Below are positions 22,628 through 33,689 of a stretch of 64,000 bases of DNA, piece by piece. Every line of letters starts with the position of its first letter. Position 1 is the first letter of the stretch. Position numbers and translations under genes: made by a program. Below the pieces are notes generated by a model. That model was not told the DNA's origin. It made no database searches and worked only from the letters and a program-made list of their open reading frames with translations. This DNA comes from Brachypterus glaber (taxonomy: Eukaryota; Arthropoda; Insecta; Coleoptera; Kateretidae): contig OY294054.1 in NCBI GenBank assembly GCA_958510825.1, positions 15,141,390 to 15,205,389 of the forward strand. The letters run 5' to 3'.

Positions 22628-23850
22628 ATATACAGCAATTGCAGACTGATTCAGAATTCCTACCTATTTTTCATGTCGTTCAACTGCCCAATCTTGATGA
22701 TTAAATCAATTTCTTTAACGAAACGATGTTAAATCTATATAACTTACATTTCCCAATAAAAACTTGCTTATTAAAAGGAACTTATAATCCGTGGCATGCA
22801 GACAACCTCATGTCAATTCGTGATAAGCTAAAGAAAAAACGAAATAAAACTTATTATAAGCAACTACGTAATTTTACTAACTATGCAATTAAACACGAAA
22901 TAATATCCTTAACTTCTACAACACTAACAATGCTACGGGTAATGTTAAATTCAGGATTGTAAATGAGAAAGATATATATGATATTATATTAAAAATCAAA
23001 ACTAAAGCCACAGGAATTGATGGGTTGCATATTGACTTTATTAGACTTTGTTGTCCTTATATCCTACCTGTTATCTTAAATATAATAAATTTATGTCTAG
23101 AAACAAGCCAGTTTCCTTCTTGTTGGAAATAAGCTTTAATTAAACCCAAAGATCTTTTCATCCAAGGAATATAAGGACCTTAGGCCCATAGCAATTCTTC
23201 CTGTATTGTCTAAGGTTTTGGAAAGATTTGTAGCTTCGAGAACATCTAACAATATACTGCCTACCTGTTAATCAGGTTTCAGAAGCAACTTTAGCTGCTC
23301 CACAGCACTTACTAGTATCTTGGATGATCTTGTTGCTGCAACTGATTCCAACCTTTTGACCGTTCTGGTGCTGTTGGAATTAAGCAAAGCGTTCGAAACT
23401 ATAGATTACGATATATTGTTTGCTATTTTAAAATACATTGGTCTTTCACCGGAAGCGGTCAGAATGTTTCAGTCATACCTTAGCCAAAGAATGCAAAGGG
23501 TCAGCATTAAAGATTTGCTATCTGAAATAGCTGCAGTATTGTCAGGTGTTCCACAAGGATCCATATTGGGACCCTTACTTTACATAATGTACATTGACAT
23601 TTTTTTACCTATATTCTTATATGCAAAAAACCCTTTTATGCTGACACGCAGCTATATTTATCTTTTAGTCCATATAGTGCCAACCTAGCAAGCTTACATA
23701 TGAATGAAGACCTCGCCCGTTTGGCTAATGGGCCTAGATTATAATTTTGTGCAACTCTGCAATGGACTGGATTATGTTATTAGGTCACTCTCGTTAAACA
23801 AGTTTAAAACAAACCAAAGACAACTTCTTTTTAATAGTTAGTAATATCTT
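22628..23850 (+). pseudogene. Decayed LINE reverse transcriptase
   Basis: Broken frames together resemble the middle of a jockey/CR1-type ORF2. A linker with PWHADNL and KTYYKQLRNF (22780-22880) is followed by TGIDGLHIDFIR (about 23011), LLELSKAFETIDYDIL (23362-23410), SYLSQRMQRVS (about 23480) and SGVPQGSILGPLLY (23541-23582). An altered FYADTQLY lies at 23634, where the catalytic YADD has lost one residue. At least three frame changes or stops separate these blocks, so no functional enzyme can be made. The endonuclease and C-terminus are missing. The start directly abuts the foldback at 22480-22627. It differs from the intact element at 8302-11238. Confidence 0.85.
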
Positions 23851-24515
23851 GATATCGAACTATACATTATATATTATTCTTTATAAATTTAGTTAGAAAC
23901 TATAGTTGTAATTTATGTAAGTTTCATGTATTTTTTATTATTTCTTTGGATTAGCGGAAGATCAATCTGGGTGCCGGACTGATTATCATTCTAGTACATT
24001 CTAGTAACGACCGGTCCCTGGGAAGAGCTGAGCTAACTCCAATTTATGTAACGTTGTTGTATTGTGGTAAACTTTGCTATACCTAAAAATATCCATTTGG
24101 TACTATGGAGCGGAGGGGGTTAATCTTTTTGTGGGTGTAGGGAATTTCCTTATCATAGTCTAGAAAGCTTGAGATGAGGGGGTTTGAGTGATCTAGGTTT
24201 TCCTGTATAAAAGACTTGCTTTAACGGATGATTTCCGTTTTTAAGAGGGGCATGTCGAGATCTCTGTGGATTTAGGTGTTCCTCATGAACAGTTAGGTAT
24301 ATCAAACTTTTAGCAAAACTAATATCTACGGAACCCTTCACGTACAAACGAACTCGTGCTTTCTCGCTTGATTCCTACTTCCTTCCCCTTTTTATAAAAT
24401 ATAAAGTATTAAAATCAAAATAAAAGCAAATCGCTCAACAGAATTCCTAAATAAAATTTACTTTCATATACTTAAAAAAATTGTCAAACGAAATGTACTC
24501 GTAGTTATATCTTAA
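23851..24515. other. No recognised feature
   Basis: Begins AT-rich, possibly LINE 3' sequence. The part 23945-24370 is less AT-rich but matches nothing I recognise. Confidence 0.5.
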
Positions 24516-24590
24516 AAACAAGCCATGAAGATATGTATTGATTCGTATTCCAAAGAACACACTACACAATGGATAGTATATCACTTTTTT
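24516..24590 (+). repeat. AACAAGCC dispersed family, left-end fragment
   Basis: AACAAGCCATGAAGATATGT followed by a diverged ATTC..CAATGGATAGTATATC. This is the same left end as at 39931 and 43461; the body is absent. Confidence 0.65.
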
Positions 24591-25500
24591 TTTTCAAATA
24601 GCAGCCTACCGTTAGGAAGTTTGTGATGCATTGTTAAAAAGGTTATTTAATAGGCTTTCTAATGGTGTGTGATAAAGCAAAGGGATTTAAAAAAAATGGG
24701 TGAGCATTTACAAGGAATGTTATTATTTAAACCAAGCACTTTTACTTAATTCAAGTTTAACCGCTTGGTCTAAGTAAGATACAACTTTAACCAAGCAAAG
24801 CATTTCATTTAGATACTTAACATACTTCCGCTTATACAAATTTTTGAGCCACTTGATCTAAATAATACGTACTTGCTTTAAGTTATAAGTTCTTTGTTCT
24901 CTGTACAAACTCTAAATTAAAAAAAAATCGTAAAATATTCTTCTACTTAGCAGCTGTGAATAGTATTTTAAACCTCTGCAAACCTCAGTGTACATATGTA
25001 CTTCAATCTTTAAGTAAAATTCGCATTCACGTCTTACATTTCAACATTAAATTTTAAAATAACCTCATGTTCGATTTTAAAAATCTGCTGCCAAAAAAAT
25101 ACTCTTCCCTACAGTTCACAGAATAGGATTTTTCCAAAAAAATTCAAACATTTTTCTTTCAAAATACTGCTGCCCTAGTTGTTCAAGTCGAAAAAAAAAA
25201 ACAAAAAATCTACCCAAAATAAAATTTAAAAAACCAAGAGTCATAGAGAAACAGACTTTAGTGTATAGTTTTTATTACATTGTACGTATTACAGTGTATG
25301 CTAATCCAGAAAGCGACGCCTAATAGTCATTAAATATTAACTTTTACAACGCAATAACTATTGAACTCGGAGTACATCAAGCGTTGATGATCAGATCATA
25401 AAAATAGATAAGTATTTAATGGGTATTTTAAAAATACTATTTTGATATAAATGCCAACATTAAATTTTATTATTTGCGGAACATTCATTTTAGGGGCTGT
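24591..25500. other. No recognised feature
   Basis: AT-rich spacer; ACTGCTGCC-type words recur near 25087 and 25163 but do not define a unit. Confidence 0.5.
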
Positions 25501-25800
25501 TCAACAATTATTTCCGGATCCGGTCGGATCGACAGAAATTGGGCCGGATCCGACCGGATTGAAATTGGTGCCGGATTGCAATCCCTAGTAGGTATCCATA
25601 GGTTTTCATATGTTTTAGGACAGAGATTTCCCTACAATTGGACAGGGATTTCCCTATAAATACCTACTGAGACCTAGGGATCCATAGAAAATTTCCAACA
25701 GGTCTCAGTGAGTCTTTATAGGAAAATCCCTGTCCAAAAACATATAAAAACCTATAGTTACCTATACGTTTCATAAGGATTTCCTACTGAAAACTATGAA
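25501..25800. repeat. CCGGATC-rich segment and imperfect palindrome
   Basis: First comes a cluster of CCGGATC(C)/GGTCGGATC words (25513-25585). Then an imperfect inverted repeat runs from about 25590 to 25790. GGACAGGGATTTCCCTATAA and ACCTACTGAGACCT on the left mirror AGGTCTCAGTGAGT and TATAGGAAAATCCCTGTCC on the right. GGGATTTCCCT itself is palindromic and recurs to 25840. Confidence 0.6.
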
Positions 25801-26243
25801 ACAATTTTACAGGTTTCTATGTGGATTGATAGGGATTTCCCTAGTTGTAGTCTCTATAGGTCCTTTTTTACAGGGTTGTATGGACTATATTAAAATTTTA
25901 AGTAAAAATAAATGTAAAGGGGGCGCCAATGGCATTGGCATTGGCAATGGCATTGGCTCAATGCAAAGGCTTTCCTAAGGGCGCCGAAATTCTAAGGCCG
26001 GCCCTGTTCCGTATTTAATGCTGTAACATATTCTCAGTGTAAATTATCAACTATATATATAATTTTAGTTCCTTAATTTCCAAAATTCATGTTTCAGGTT
26101 AAGTTTGTTTATGTTTTGTACACATCCTGGTATACAGACGACGCATGTTTTGTTTCGGTTGGCTTAATGAGCGGTAGTGGCTAAACGCAAGACCAACGTA
26201 AAGACACAATAGTCCAGTCAAATTACGAAAAATTCCTATGTTA

Positions 26244-26746
26244 GTAAGTTCGGCAGCATGTTAGTAGTAAATTTTTGGGTTGGCCAAAGCCGGACAACTA
26301 GGCCATTTCTGGCCCCTTTTGTCACCCCAGGCAATCCCAGCCATTTACTAATTTGAGTCCTCCTTGAACCTGCCCGTCCTTTCAATAAAGGTCAGGATTT
26401 TGGCCCAGGGGAGATCTCTTAGTTCCTCTTGGTTGAGTCTTTGAGTTTCAAAGACTTGCAACCTGATCCTGTCTTATCTGAGACACTCGGCTAAGTAATG
26501 AGAGAATGTTTCATCCTCTCCGCACTCTGGGCATAGCGGACTCTCTAGAATCCGCATTGTTGCCAGGTGCTTCCTTAGCCTGCAGTGGCCCGTGAGGACC
26601 CCTACAAGTTGTCTGAGTGCAGTTCTTCCTTTTTCCAGCAACCAGTCGGTCTTTGATTTGCTTGGGCCAGCCAGGAAGTCCCTAGCTTGCCGGGAACCGT
26701 CGACCGCCCTCCATTGCTCCTTTAGCTTGGTATAAGCCCACTCATC
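26244..26746 (-). mobile_element. 5'-truncated LINE with RNase H-type tail, inserted in the foldback
   Basis: Flanked by the 11-bp duplication TTCCTATGTTA (26233-26243 and 26747-26757), which proves a retrotransposition-type insertion. The minus-strand coding tail runs from 26746 to 26348, followed by a short 3' UTR with TTTACTACTAAC. The fragment holds only the last ~130 codons of the parent element. Confidence 0.88.
26348..26746 (-). pseudogene. C-terminal LINE ORF2 fragment (after RNase H)
   Basis: The frame shows VLTGHCRLRKHLATM followed by LCPECGEDETFSHYLAEC, the C-x2-C..H-x4-C zinc-binding arrangement that follows RNase H in I/R1-like LINEs. It then has LNQEELRDLPW and FIERTGRF. One in-frame TAA at 26474-26476 interrupts it just after the cysteine block; otherwise the frame is open to the stop at 26348. 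It is alignable to 34536-34937 but differs at most non-motif positions, so the two come from different subfamilies. Confidence 0.85.
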
Positions 26747-27356
26747 TTCCTATGTTAAATTGCAATAAATGTACACGGGCTGATATTTTACCGTAGTAGT
26801 GGATAGTAACAGAACGCTCCTGTTAGTTTTTCACCGGGTGACTTGCGTAAGAGGTGTCCGCTATCTTGAATTTTAATGGTGAGTGCGGTTTTCTAGCTAA
26901 ATATACATCTTACGATAAAAATACATATAACTAATTTTGTTAAGCAGAAAATTTCCAACTATTTTTGTAGGGATTATTTTTTCAATATATTGATAACAGT
27001 CGAGTTATAAATATTTAAAAATGGCCATATTGGCGGTGAAATTGTTTTTTTTTTCGATTTTTCAGCCAAATTATTCATCGGAGGATATTATGAGCAAACT
27101 TTTAGCTCTTAAATAAGATCTATATACTATGCATTTTCATAAGTATTTAGGTACGGTTAAGGTGGGCGCTGAAAGTTGAGTTGCGCCCTCTGTAACCGTA
27201 CCAAAGTACCTATGAAAATTTATAATATAAAACTAAAAAAAAAACTTATAGAGAATTTAAAGAGCTACATGTTTACATAACCACTTTTATTGTCCGATGA
27301 ATAATTTGGCTGAAAAATGGAAAAAAAACAATTTCACCCCCAATATGGCCATTTTT

Positions 27357-27590
27357 GGGTGTTATGGGAATGTTTGGCTTAGTTGGCAACTCGTCTACAT
27401 GACAAGCCAACTAGCCAAGCTAGCGTGTTCGATTCTCACTGGCACCGATTTTCCTTTTTCAGTTAAATAATAATTGAAATTTGGCTAAGGCCATAAGTGA
27501 AGCGGACGCTCCCTGTTCGAAACTCAGTATAAGCCGGTGGTTCCCTCTACTACTATCCCACACAAGTCCTGGACTTAGGGGATAACTCGA
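27357..27590 (+). mobile_element. tRNA-derived SINE inside the foldback
   Basis: An RNA polymerase III promoter is visible: A box TGGCTTAGTTGG at 27375-27386 and B box GTTCGATTC at 27427-27435. The non-tRNA body contains AATAATTGAAATTTGGC and CCTGTTCGAAACTC and ends near CAAGTCCTGGACTTAGG. The body recurs, diverged, at 43590-43762. It interrupts the right arm of the foldback after ATGGCCATTTTT. I could not see a clean target duplication, so the limits are approximate. Confidence 0.75.
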
Positions 27591-27849
27591 TTGTTATTAA
27601 TATATTAAAAAAAATTATCTTAACAAAAATTGTTGGAAATTTCCTCCTTAACAAAATTGATTATATGCATTTTTATCGTAAGATGCATATTAAGCAACTC
27701 ACTCCTAAAATTCAAGATAGCGGACACCCCTTACAAAAATCACCTGGTGAAAAACTAACAGGAGTCTTCTGTTACCATAAACTTCTACCCTTTAAAATAT
27801 CAGCCAGTGTACATTTATTGCAATTTACATTTATTATTTGACTGGACTA

Positions 27850-29037
27850 CAAGAGGTAAGAGGTAAGATCCACTGGCTCACCTTGCACTGACATTGAATA
27901 GAGCCCAGCATTCTGTCTGCTCTTATGTCCAGATTTGTTACTTATTGTATTTGATAATGCTGCTCCTCCCTATGTCTATGTAGGTCAGTGTGATGCATAA
28001 TAATATTGACCTTGACAGGGCCGGCTCTGGAGTTTTGGCCGCCCGGGCTAGGCGAGCCATTTGAAACCTCGTAAAAATCGCAGTATAACTTATAGCTCGA
28101 AAAATTTACTTTGTGATGAAAATTTTAGAATAACTACTTTCTGTCTCGTGGGAAAAAAGGGAAAGAATAGCACAACAAAAAATAGATTTTAAATCAAAGA
28201 AAAATTTACTATGCTTATCAAATAAATTTAAATAGGATGAAAAAGAAAACTTCGAGGAAAACTTTGGAATACCGCTTTGTACGGTTGCGAAACTTAGACA
28301 ATATAATGAGAGCTAACTTAAATATATTTTTAAGAGTAAGATAGGAGTAAGAAGAACATTTCTTTACATTTAATATAGGCAGTCCTAGTATGGAATACTG
28401 CACATAAATAACAAAGGATGTAGTGCGCATAATTTTTAGGGAAATGAAAGAATTCGATAGGTGTTTCGTGGGACCAGCGGCCAGGATTTTTTTTAGGGGT
28501 CTGAAGCCATAAAAAAACAACAAAATAAATTATTTTATTTATTTTTGTAAGCAAAATTGCTAAAATGAACGTAAAAAATAAAATTGGACGGCTTTGTAAA
28601 ACAATTTTTTTGTTGTTGTAAAATATTAAATTATAAAAAAAATAAAAAAAGAAAACCTTAAAACAATTTTCATAAAAAAAATAAGGCTTTCACACCCCCA
28701 TTAATGACCCCTATATTATCCATATGTATACATTGTATATTATACAATTCCCGCTAGGTATAGAATCTCGTGTTCGCGTCGCAGATATACAGAAAGGAAG
28801 ACTGTTAAAAATCAAATTTTTTGGATGTGCATAGATTACGATGTTCTCTGTTGCAAGGGGCGTTTGCATACTTCGGATGGAAATGTTTTAAAGGAAACTA
28901 GTCATGCCCACAACCAGGAATTTTTCTTGTTACAATAAAATGTTAATTATTTTCTGCAAAATATATATTTTTTAATTTAGTCTTTTTTTCTGCAAAAAAA
29001 AACTAATATAATTATGCGTGGTTATGGTTTTCGTTAT
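27850..29037. other. No recognised feature
   Basis: A CAGGGCCGGCTCTGG motif at 28016 resembles a hAT-type terminus but lacks a partner. Otherwise AT-rich DNA with chance frames on the minus strand. Confidence 0.5.
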
Positions 29038-29120
29038 AAAGTCCATACGCGGTATTGACCCACTCGCGTTAATTTTCTTCGCTTTAAAGTCTATGCGCGG
29101 TAAAGTCCATGCGCGGTAAA
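29038..29120 (+). repeat. Short GTCCATGCGCGGTA repeats
   Basis: Three imperfect copies of AAAGTC(C/T)AT(A/G)CGCGGTA lie at about 29038, 29084 and 29102, with related TAAATACCGC words at 29340-29385. The CGCG content is unusual for the surroundings. Confidence 0.5.
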
Positions 29121-29694
29121 AAAATTCAGAAAAAAAACAACACTACCTGGAAAACTTGCTGCTTTATATTGTGTATGCATACGTATGATGTAAGTTGTCT
29201 TTTTCGCCCAAGGTTGACAATATCGGTATTTATAAATCTTTAACAAAGAGTCTTTTATCATAGCTAAATCCCGAATAATAACTCTAACCCCGTTGTTCAA
29301 GAGGATCATATGTATAACTTCCGATTAATAAACACTGGTAAATACCGCAGAAAAGGGCGTTTACACCGGTTGTAAATACCGCATTAATAAATACGTTAGT
29401 CAATTATATTAAAACTAAAAAGAACATTTTATTTTATATTTAATTAAAGCTTTTTTGTACATGTTTCCAGTGTAAATGTTATTATATTTATAAAGTTAAA
29501 CAAAATTATAAGGGCTTGACATAAATTAAATTTCTCGACTTATACTCAAAGAAAATAAATAAATTTTTACATTTCCAACCTGCATTATTGGGGATTTTTC
29601 TTTTTTATATATATACGCGTATTGTTCAACTTTATAAAGAGATATTACCTAATTACTAAGAACAGAACGAAAATTAAATTGGGTTACAATAAAC

Positions 29695-29985
29695 CGCACG
29701 ACAAAAAAAGTCCTAATAACGATAGAAAAAAGTTTTGATAACGACAGAAAAATATTGATCACGATAAAACAAGTAATCGAATAACAAAAAAGGTAAATGT
29801 GCGACAAAAAGTAAATGAACGACAAAATAGGTAAATGAACGACAAAGAAGGTAAATGGATGACAAAAAAAGTTATCTATTCGCACGACAGAATGAGTAGG
29901 TATTTGCTAGACAAAACAGGTATTTGCAGGGCCATAAAGATGATTGCACGGCAAAAGACGGAAATGAACGACAAATTAAGGAACC
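29695..29985 (+). repeat. Decayed minisatellite, about 20-bp unit
   Basis: About a dozen degenerate units of the type GGTAAATGAACGACAAAAAA follow AATAAACCGCACGACAAAA. The best-preserved units are at 29805-29870. The open frames across it are produced by the repeat. A reverse-orientation relative lies at 33690-34125. Confidence 0.75.
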
Positions 29986-31508
29986 AAATGGCTGTTGACC
30001 GTTTAATTTTTCAGAATGTGAAAAAGTCCAAACCAAACGGGGATGTGTGATACCCCCCAAAGTTTTTTAAGTCGGCAAATATTTGCTTTCTTTTGGCAAA
30101 TGTTTGGATTCTTTTGGAAAAATCCCATGGAGGTTGCCAAGGTTGCTCATTGGTCATGAAGATTCTCTGTCAAAGGTAAAGCTGTTTTCAGCAAAAACAA
30201 ACATACAACAAACGCTTTAGTTGTAATTATTTAAAACATACAACTAAAATCTTCGAAAACATAGCGAATCTTAAAATCCAGTGTTATTTTAACAATAGAA
30301 TATAAATTTTAATACATTTTTTATATTATAAAATAGTCGATAAAATGTAATTTTGCTAAGCAAAATCCACAGGAGAGATGCAGGTAAATTGAAGTATTTT
30401 TTGAAGACCCCAGGGTCCCCAGTTGAAATTTCTCAATTTCTCGGAAAATTAATTCTCTCTGTACTACGTTTACTGAAAGTCAACTGTAAGTTTTACAAAT
30501 ATCTTTATGTACTTTACAGAAAACGATTTTTTCAAAAATCTATTATATTATTTCATTCTTAGTAATATTTTATTATTATAATGATATTTAAAAAAATATT
30601 TTTCGATACGAGTGTAGGTTTCTGCAAATTATAAAGGTGTAATTACGCTGTATGAAAATAAGACGTCTAAAAATAGCTTGAACATTATATTTTAATACCT
30701 TTTTTTATTCAGAGTATATTTAAATAACCTGAGGTCTTGTTTTCACTTTCTAGTTGGAAAAGAGGCCAGATTTTCTTTTCAATGTTTATTACTCCATTTT
30801 ATGTCAATTTCTGCGTTTTACTCGGTTTTGCTTTACTATTGGGAGCTTTTTATTAAAGCTTGCGTCATAAATGAGAAGGGTATACGCCAAAACAAAGATG
30901 TAAAAAACCAAACCAGCAGACCTATTACTCTTGTACTGCAAAATACACAAGGGAATATTAAAAAACATTTTCCAACCGTTTTTTTTTTGGAAATGTATAA
31001 TAAATATATAAATGTATGATTCACAAAATATTTAAAAAATAAAAAAAGCATAGTTGAACAGGGAATTTAAAGAGCTTTAAAATGTATTGTCACATTACCT
31101 TTATTTTTTAATGCACCTCACCAAGCTCATTACGTAATACTTTAACAAACCCTACCTAAATAACACGTATTAACTTCAGTCTTACAAAACAAAATGGATT
31201 GCGGTGAGAAATGAACTGTTTTTTATGGACTATTTTTTGTCAAAAATCCAACACACTTTCACCTATCTATTGGCTATATGATTTATCGCCCAAGATGGTT
31301 AACTAAAACCGTCACAAGAATTTAGTTTCATCTGTTAAAAATATTTTAATCTTGTATTGGGGTAAACAAATATTTTGTCAATAGGTCCATTCATGTGGAA
31401 AGACTTCTCTAAACTTATCTACAGAATTTCGTCTAACCGCCCTCCAACCACTAGATCTGGCTTTTGGAACTTAAATTTAATTGACAACTTGAAAATAAAT
31501 ATTGACGT
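29986..31508. other. No recognised feature
   Basis: AT-rich DNA; small frames at 30350-31020 on both strands have no family features. Confidence 0.55.
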
Positions 31509-31524
31509 AACAAACGTGGAACTT

Positions 31525-31804
31525 GCCGATCTCGGTGGCGCAGTTGGTAGTGCGTCCGGCTGCGAACACTGAGATTGTGGGTTCGAGCCCCACATAGAGC
31601 ATGGATGTATAGTGGTGTAAATAGTCGGTAGATGGAACTACGATGACTAACTGTAATGTGGGTTGCAGGTGAAACTGTAAACACATTTCAGGGTGGATGC
31701 GAGTTCTGTTGAGGACCGTGCTTCGGAGGGCACGTAAAGATGGCGGTCCCGTCAATTAGGCCCTAGCAGCGAAAAACGAAGTTAAATGATTAAAACAAAC
31801 AAAC
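31525..31804 (+). mobile_element. tRNA-derived SINE with perfect 16-bp target duplication
   Basis: The A box TGGCGCAGTTGG is at 31536-31547 and the B box GTTCGAGCC at 31581-31589, spaced as in tRNA genes. The acceptor stem does not close, so this is not a working tRNA. The body has GTGGATGCGAGTTCTGTTG and the hairpin GTGCTTCGGAGGGCAC followed by GGCGGTCCCG, a layout known in arthropod SINEs. The tail is AAACAAACAAAC-like. The duplication AACAAACGTGGAACTT lies at 31509-31524 and 31805-31820 with no mismatch, so the insertion is fairly young. Confidence 0.93.
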
Positions 31805-31921
31805 AACAAACGTGGAACTTAATTTACGTTAAAACCCATTAAATGAACTAAAATTATCGTGAATTTGTATTCCACATTATTGTAAATTTTACTACAGTGA
31901 AAATTTACTCTAGTTACTAAA

Positions 31922-32066
31922 AATCTCTCTTTCTCCTTTTTCTTTTTCTTAGTTTCTTCCCTTTTTTTTCTTATTTTTATTTTTCTTCTTTTTCTTCTTT
32001 TCTTCTCCTTCTTCTCTCCTTTCTTTCCTTTCTTTCCTTTCTTCTTTTTCTTTTTTATCTTCTTCA
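31922..32066. repeat. Polypyrimidine/polypurine tract
   Basis: About 145 bases almost purely C and T on the plus strand, in CTTT, CTT and TTTCC patterns. Lysine/glutamate-rich minus-strand frames over it are composition artefacts. Long tracts of this type can form triplex DNA. Confidence 0.85.
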
Positions 32067-32737
32067 ACATGGAGGGAACACCATACCATACCAGCGGCTA
32101 ATGGGTTTAGACTTATTGTTACACTAGGTTTTAAAGCAAGATGAATAGCTTTAATTGCCAGTTTTAGAAACATGAAATGAAAAAAAATCCTCTATTCTAG
32201 TAATCTCCACTAGTTACAATGTCTTTTTGTCGGCAGTGTAAGACAAAATTATTTTGGCAATGCAAAAAGATCTGCCTTCTGTTCTAGAAAAAAGACGATT
32301 AGCTTTAAATGTGTACTACCCACTTCCTAAACGTGGTAGTTAGTGGTCGTTTTATTATACTCTTCTCAGACCTGCAGTGAGAAGAGTAACGTAAAGCTAT
32401 AAAAACGATGCCAAAATCGTCTACGGATAAAAACCTATGTCGTGAGAAGGCACATATTCTTCAGCCTTCTCCGCAGTTTAAACCCATCTTATGTTTCATA
32501 TTTGCAGTCGAAGAAAAAGTACATTCTATAAGAGGTATTGAGTACTGATTTCGCGCTTGCGAAACCGTCCGTCATCCATGCCTTGCGGCTTGTAGGCCAA
32601 CTTTTCGCTTGCGGAATATTGTCTATTGCATACTAGTTATAGAATATACTATTCTTTTCGTAATTTTACCATCTTAATACTTAAGTTATTAGCTTGAGTT
32701 TAAGATTAGCATAGTAACCTTAAAAGGTATTCTTTCT
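32067..32737. other. No recognised feature
   Basis: Slightly higher GC than its neighbours around 32330-32600, with inverted CTTCTCAC..GTGAGAAG words at about 32366-32386. No gene signature. Confidence 0.5.
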
Positions 32738-32862
32738 TGAGTTATCGTGTTCACAAAAATCGTGACATCAGACAGACGGACCGACATTTGAAAAAAAAGT
32801 TGCTTATTTTTTCATAAAACAAATTTATATCCAAGAATTCTTTGTCTAGGACGATTTTTGAT
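32738..32862 (+). repeat. GACGGACGG dispersed family, internal fragment
   Basis: CTTGAGTTATCGTGTTCACA, GTGACATCAGACAGACGGAC and TTTATATCCAAGAATTCTTT match the distal half of the copies at 40290-40410 and 46210-46320. The ends are absent. Confidence 0.75.
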
Positions 32863-33689
32863 TTTAATACGTTACGCAAAATGTTGAAATATTGACTGCC
32901 CCTTTCTCCATGTAACGAGTCGAAACTCTATAAAAACGTTACGCTAGCAACCACGACGACCTTTGCATTTTTTTGGCTAAAAAACAAACCGTTTTAATTT
33001 CTATAAAAAAGAGCGTTACATAACATTATGTAGCCTACATCACTCCCCCTACTCCATTTCCCCAAGTGCTTTACGTATTTTAGGTACAGCCCCAAAGTCA
33101 TGCTGAAAAACAGCCGGTGAAAAAAAAATAGGGATAATAATTTTTCAAACAATATTGTTTGGGAAAGTGAATGCAGAAATTGAAGTATTATAGAATTTTC
33201 AACTCAGAATTTCCGGGAAAATTTGCGATCACGGTAACTCAAGAACGCTTTAAGTCAAATACTTCATGTTTAGACCCTACAAGGAACGTATGGTGATAAA
33301 TTTCTCGTCTAAGATTGTTAATGGTAAAAAAATGTTTCTTTTTTTAAATTTTTGTTTTTCGATATTTTTTTACATTTTGTTTGATTTTTCATTTTATAGG
33401 AGAAAGTATTTTTTTGTCCTTTTGTTGGACTTTTAGTCTATTTATATGAAGATTATACCACGAACGGTGAAGCATTCTTTATGATGACGGCTTGTTTTGA
33501 TCGTATTTTAATCTCGGCTGAGAATCTTTTTAACAAACTTGTACCAATTTATTTTCGCCACCTTTCTGTAATACGGCTATAAAATAACAATGTTACCAGA
33601 CTCATTTGAATAAAAACAACTAAATCAAAATATTGCAAACACTGCCCAACAAAAACTGTTTGGCAGCACTATTTTTTTGAGGCGAGCAT
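32863..33689. other. No recognised feature
   Basis: AT-rich spacer with GCGTTACATAAC/ACGTTACGC words near 32875-33030. No gene is supported. Confidence 0.5.

Larger units (their letters stand above)
26210..27849. mobile_element. Giant foldback element carrying nested LINE and SINE
   Basis: Two inverted arms run from TAGTCCAGTCA (26210) to TGACTGGACTA (27849) and pair around about 27180 (GGTACGGTTA / TAACCGTACC). Shared blocks include GCAATAAATGTACAC, TCTTACGATAAAAATACATA, AATGGCCATATTGG and GGTGTCCGCTATCTTGAATT and their reverses. The left arm is interrupted by a LINE (26244-26746) and the right arm by a SINE (27357-27590). Without these the element would be about 900 bp. It has no coding capacity and is hairpin-like, with modest arm divergence. 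Confidence 0.88.

Noticed and set aside
29835..30060. Plus and minus frames over the minisatellite
   Set aside because: Repetitive ND/DK-type residues follow from the 20-bp unit; no conservation expected.
31525..31600. Functional tRNA gene
   Set aside because: A and B boxes are good but the acceptor stem does not pair, and the sequence is flanked by a target duplication and tail, so it is a SINE.
31819..32173. Two lysine/glutamate-rich minus-strand open frames
   Set aside because: They only translate a polypyrimidine/polypurine tract; residue composition follows directly from the simple sequence.
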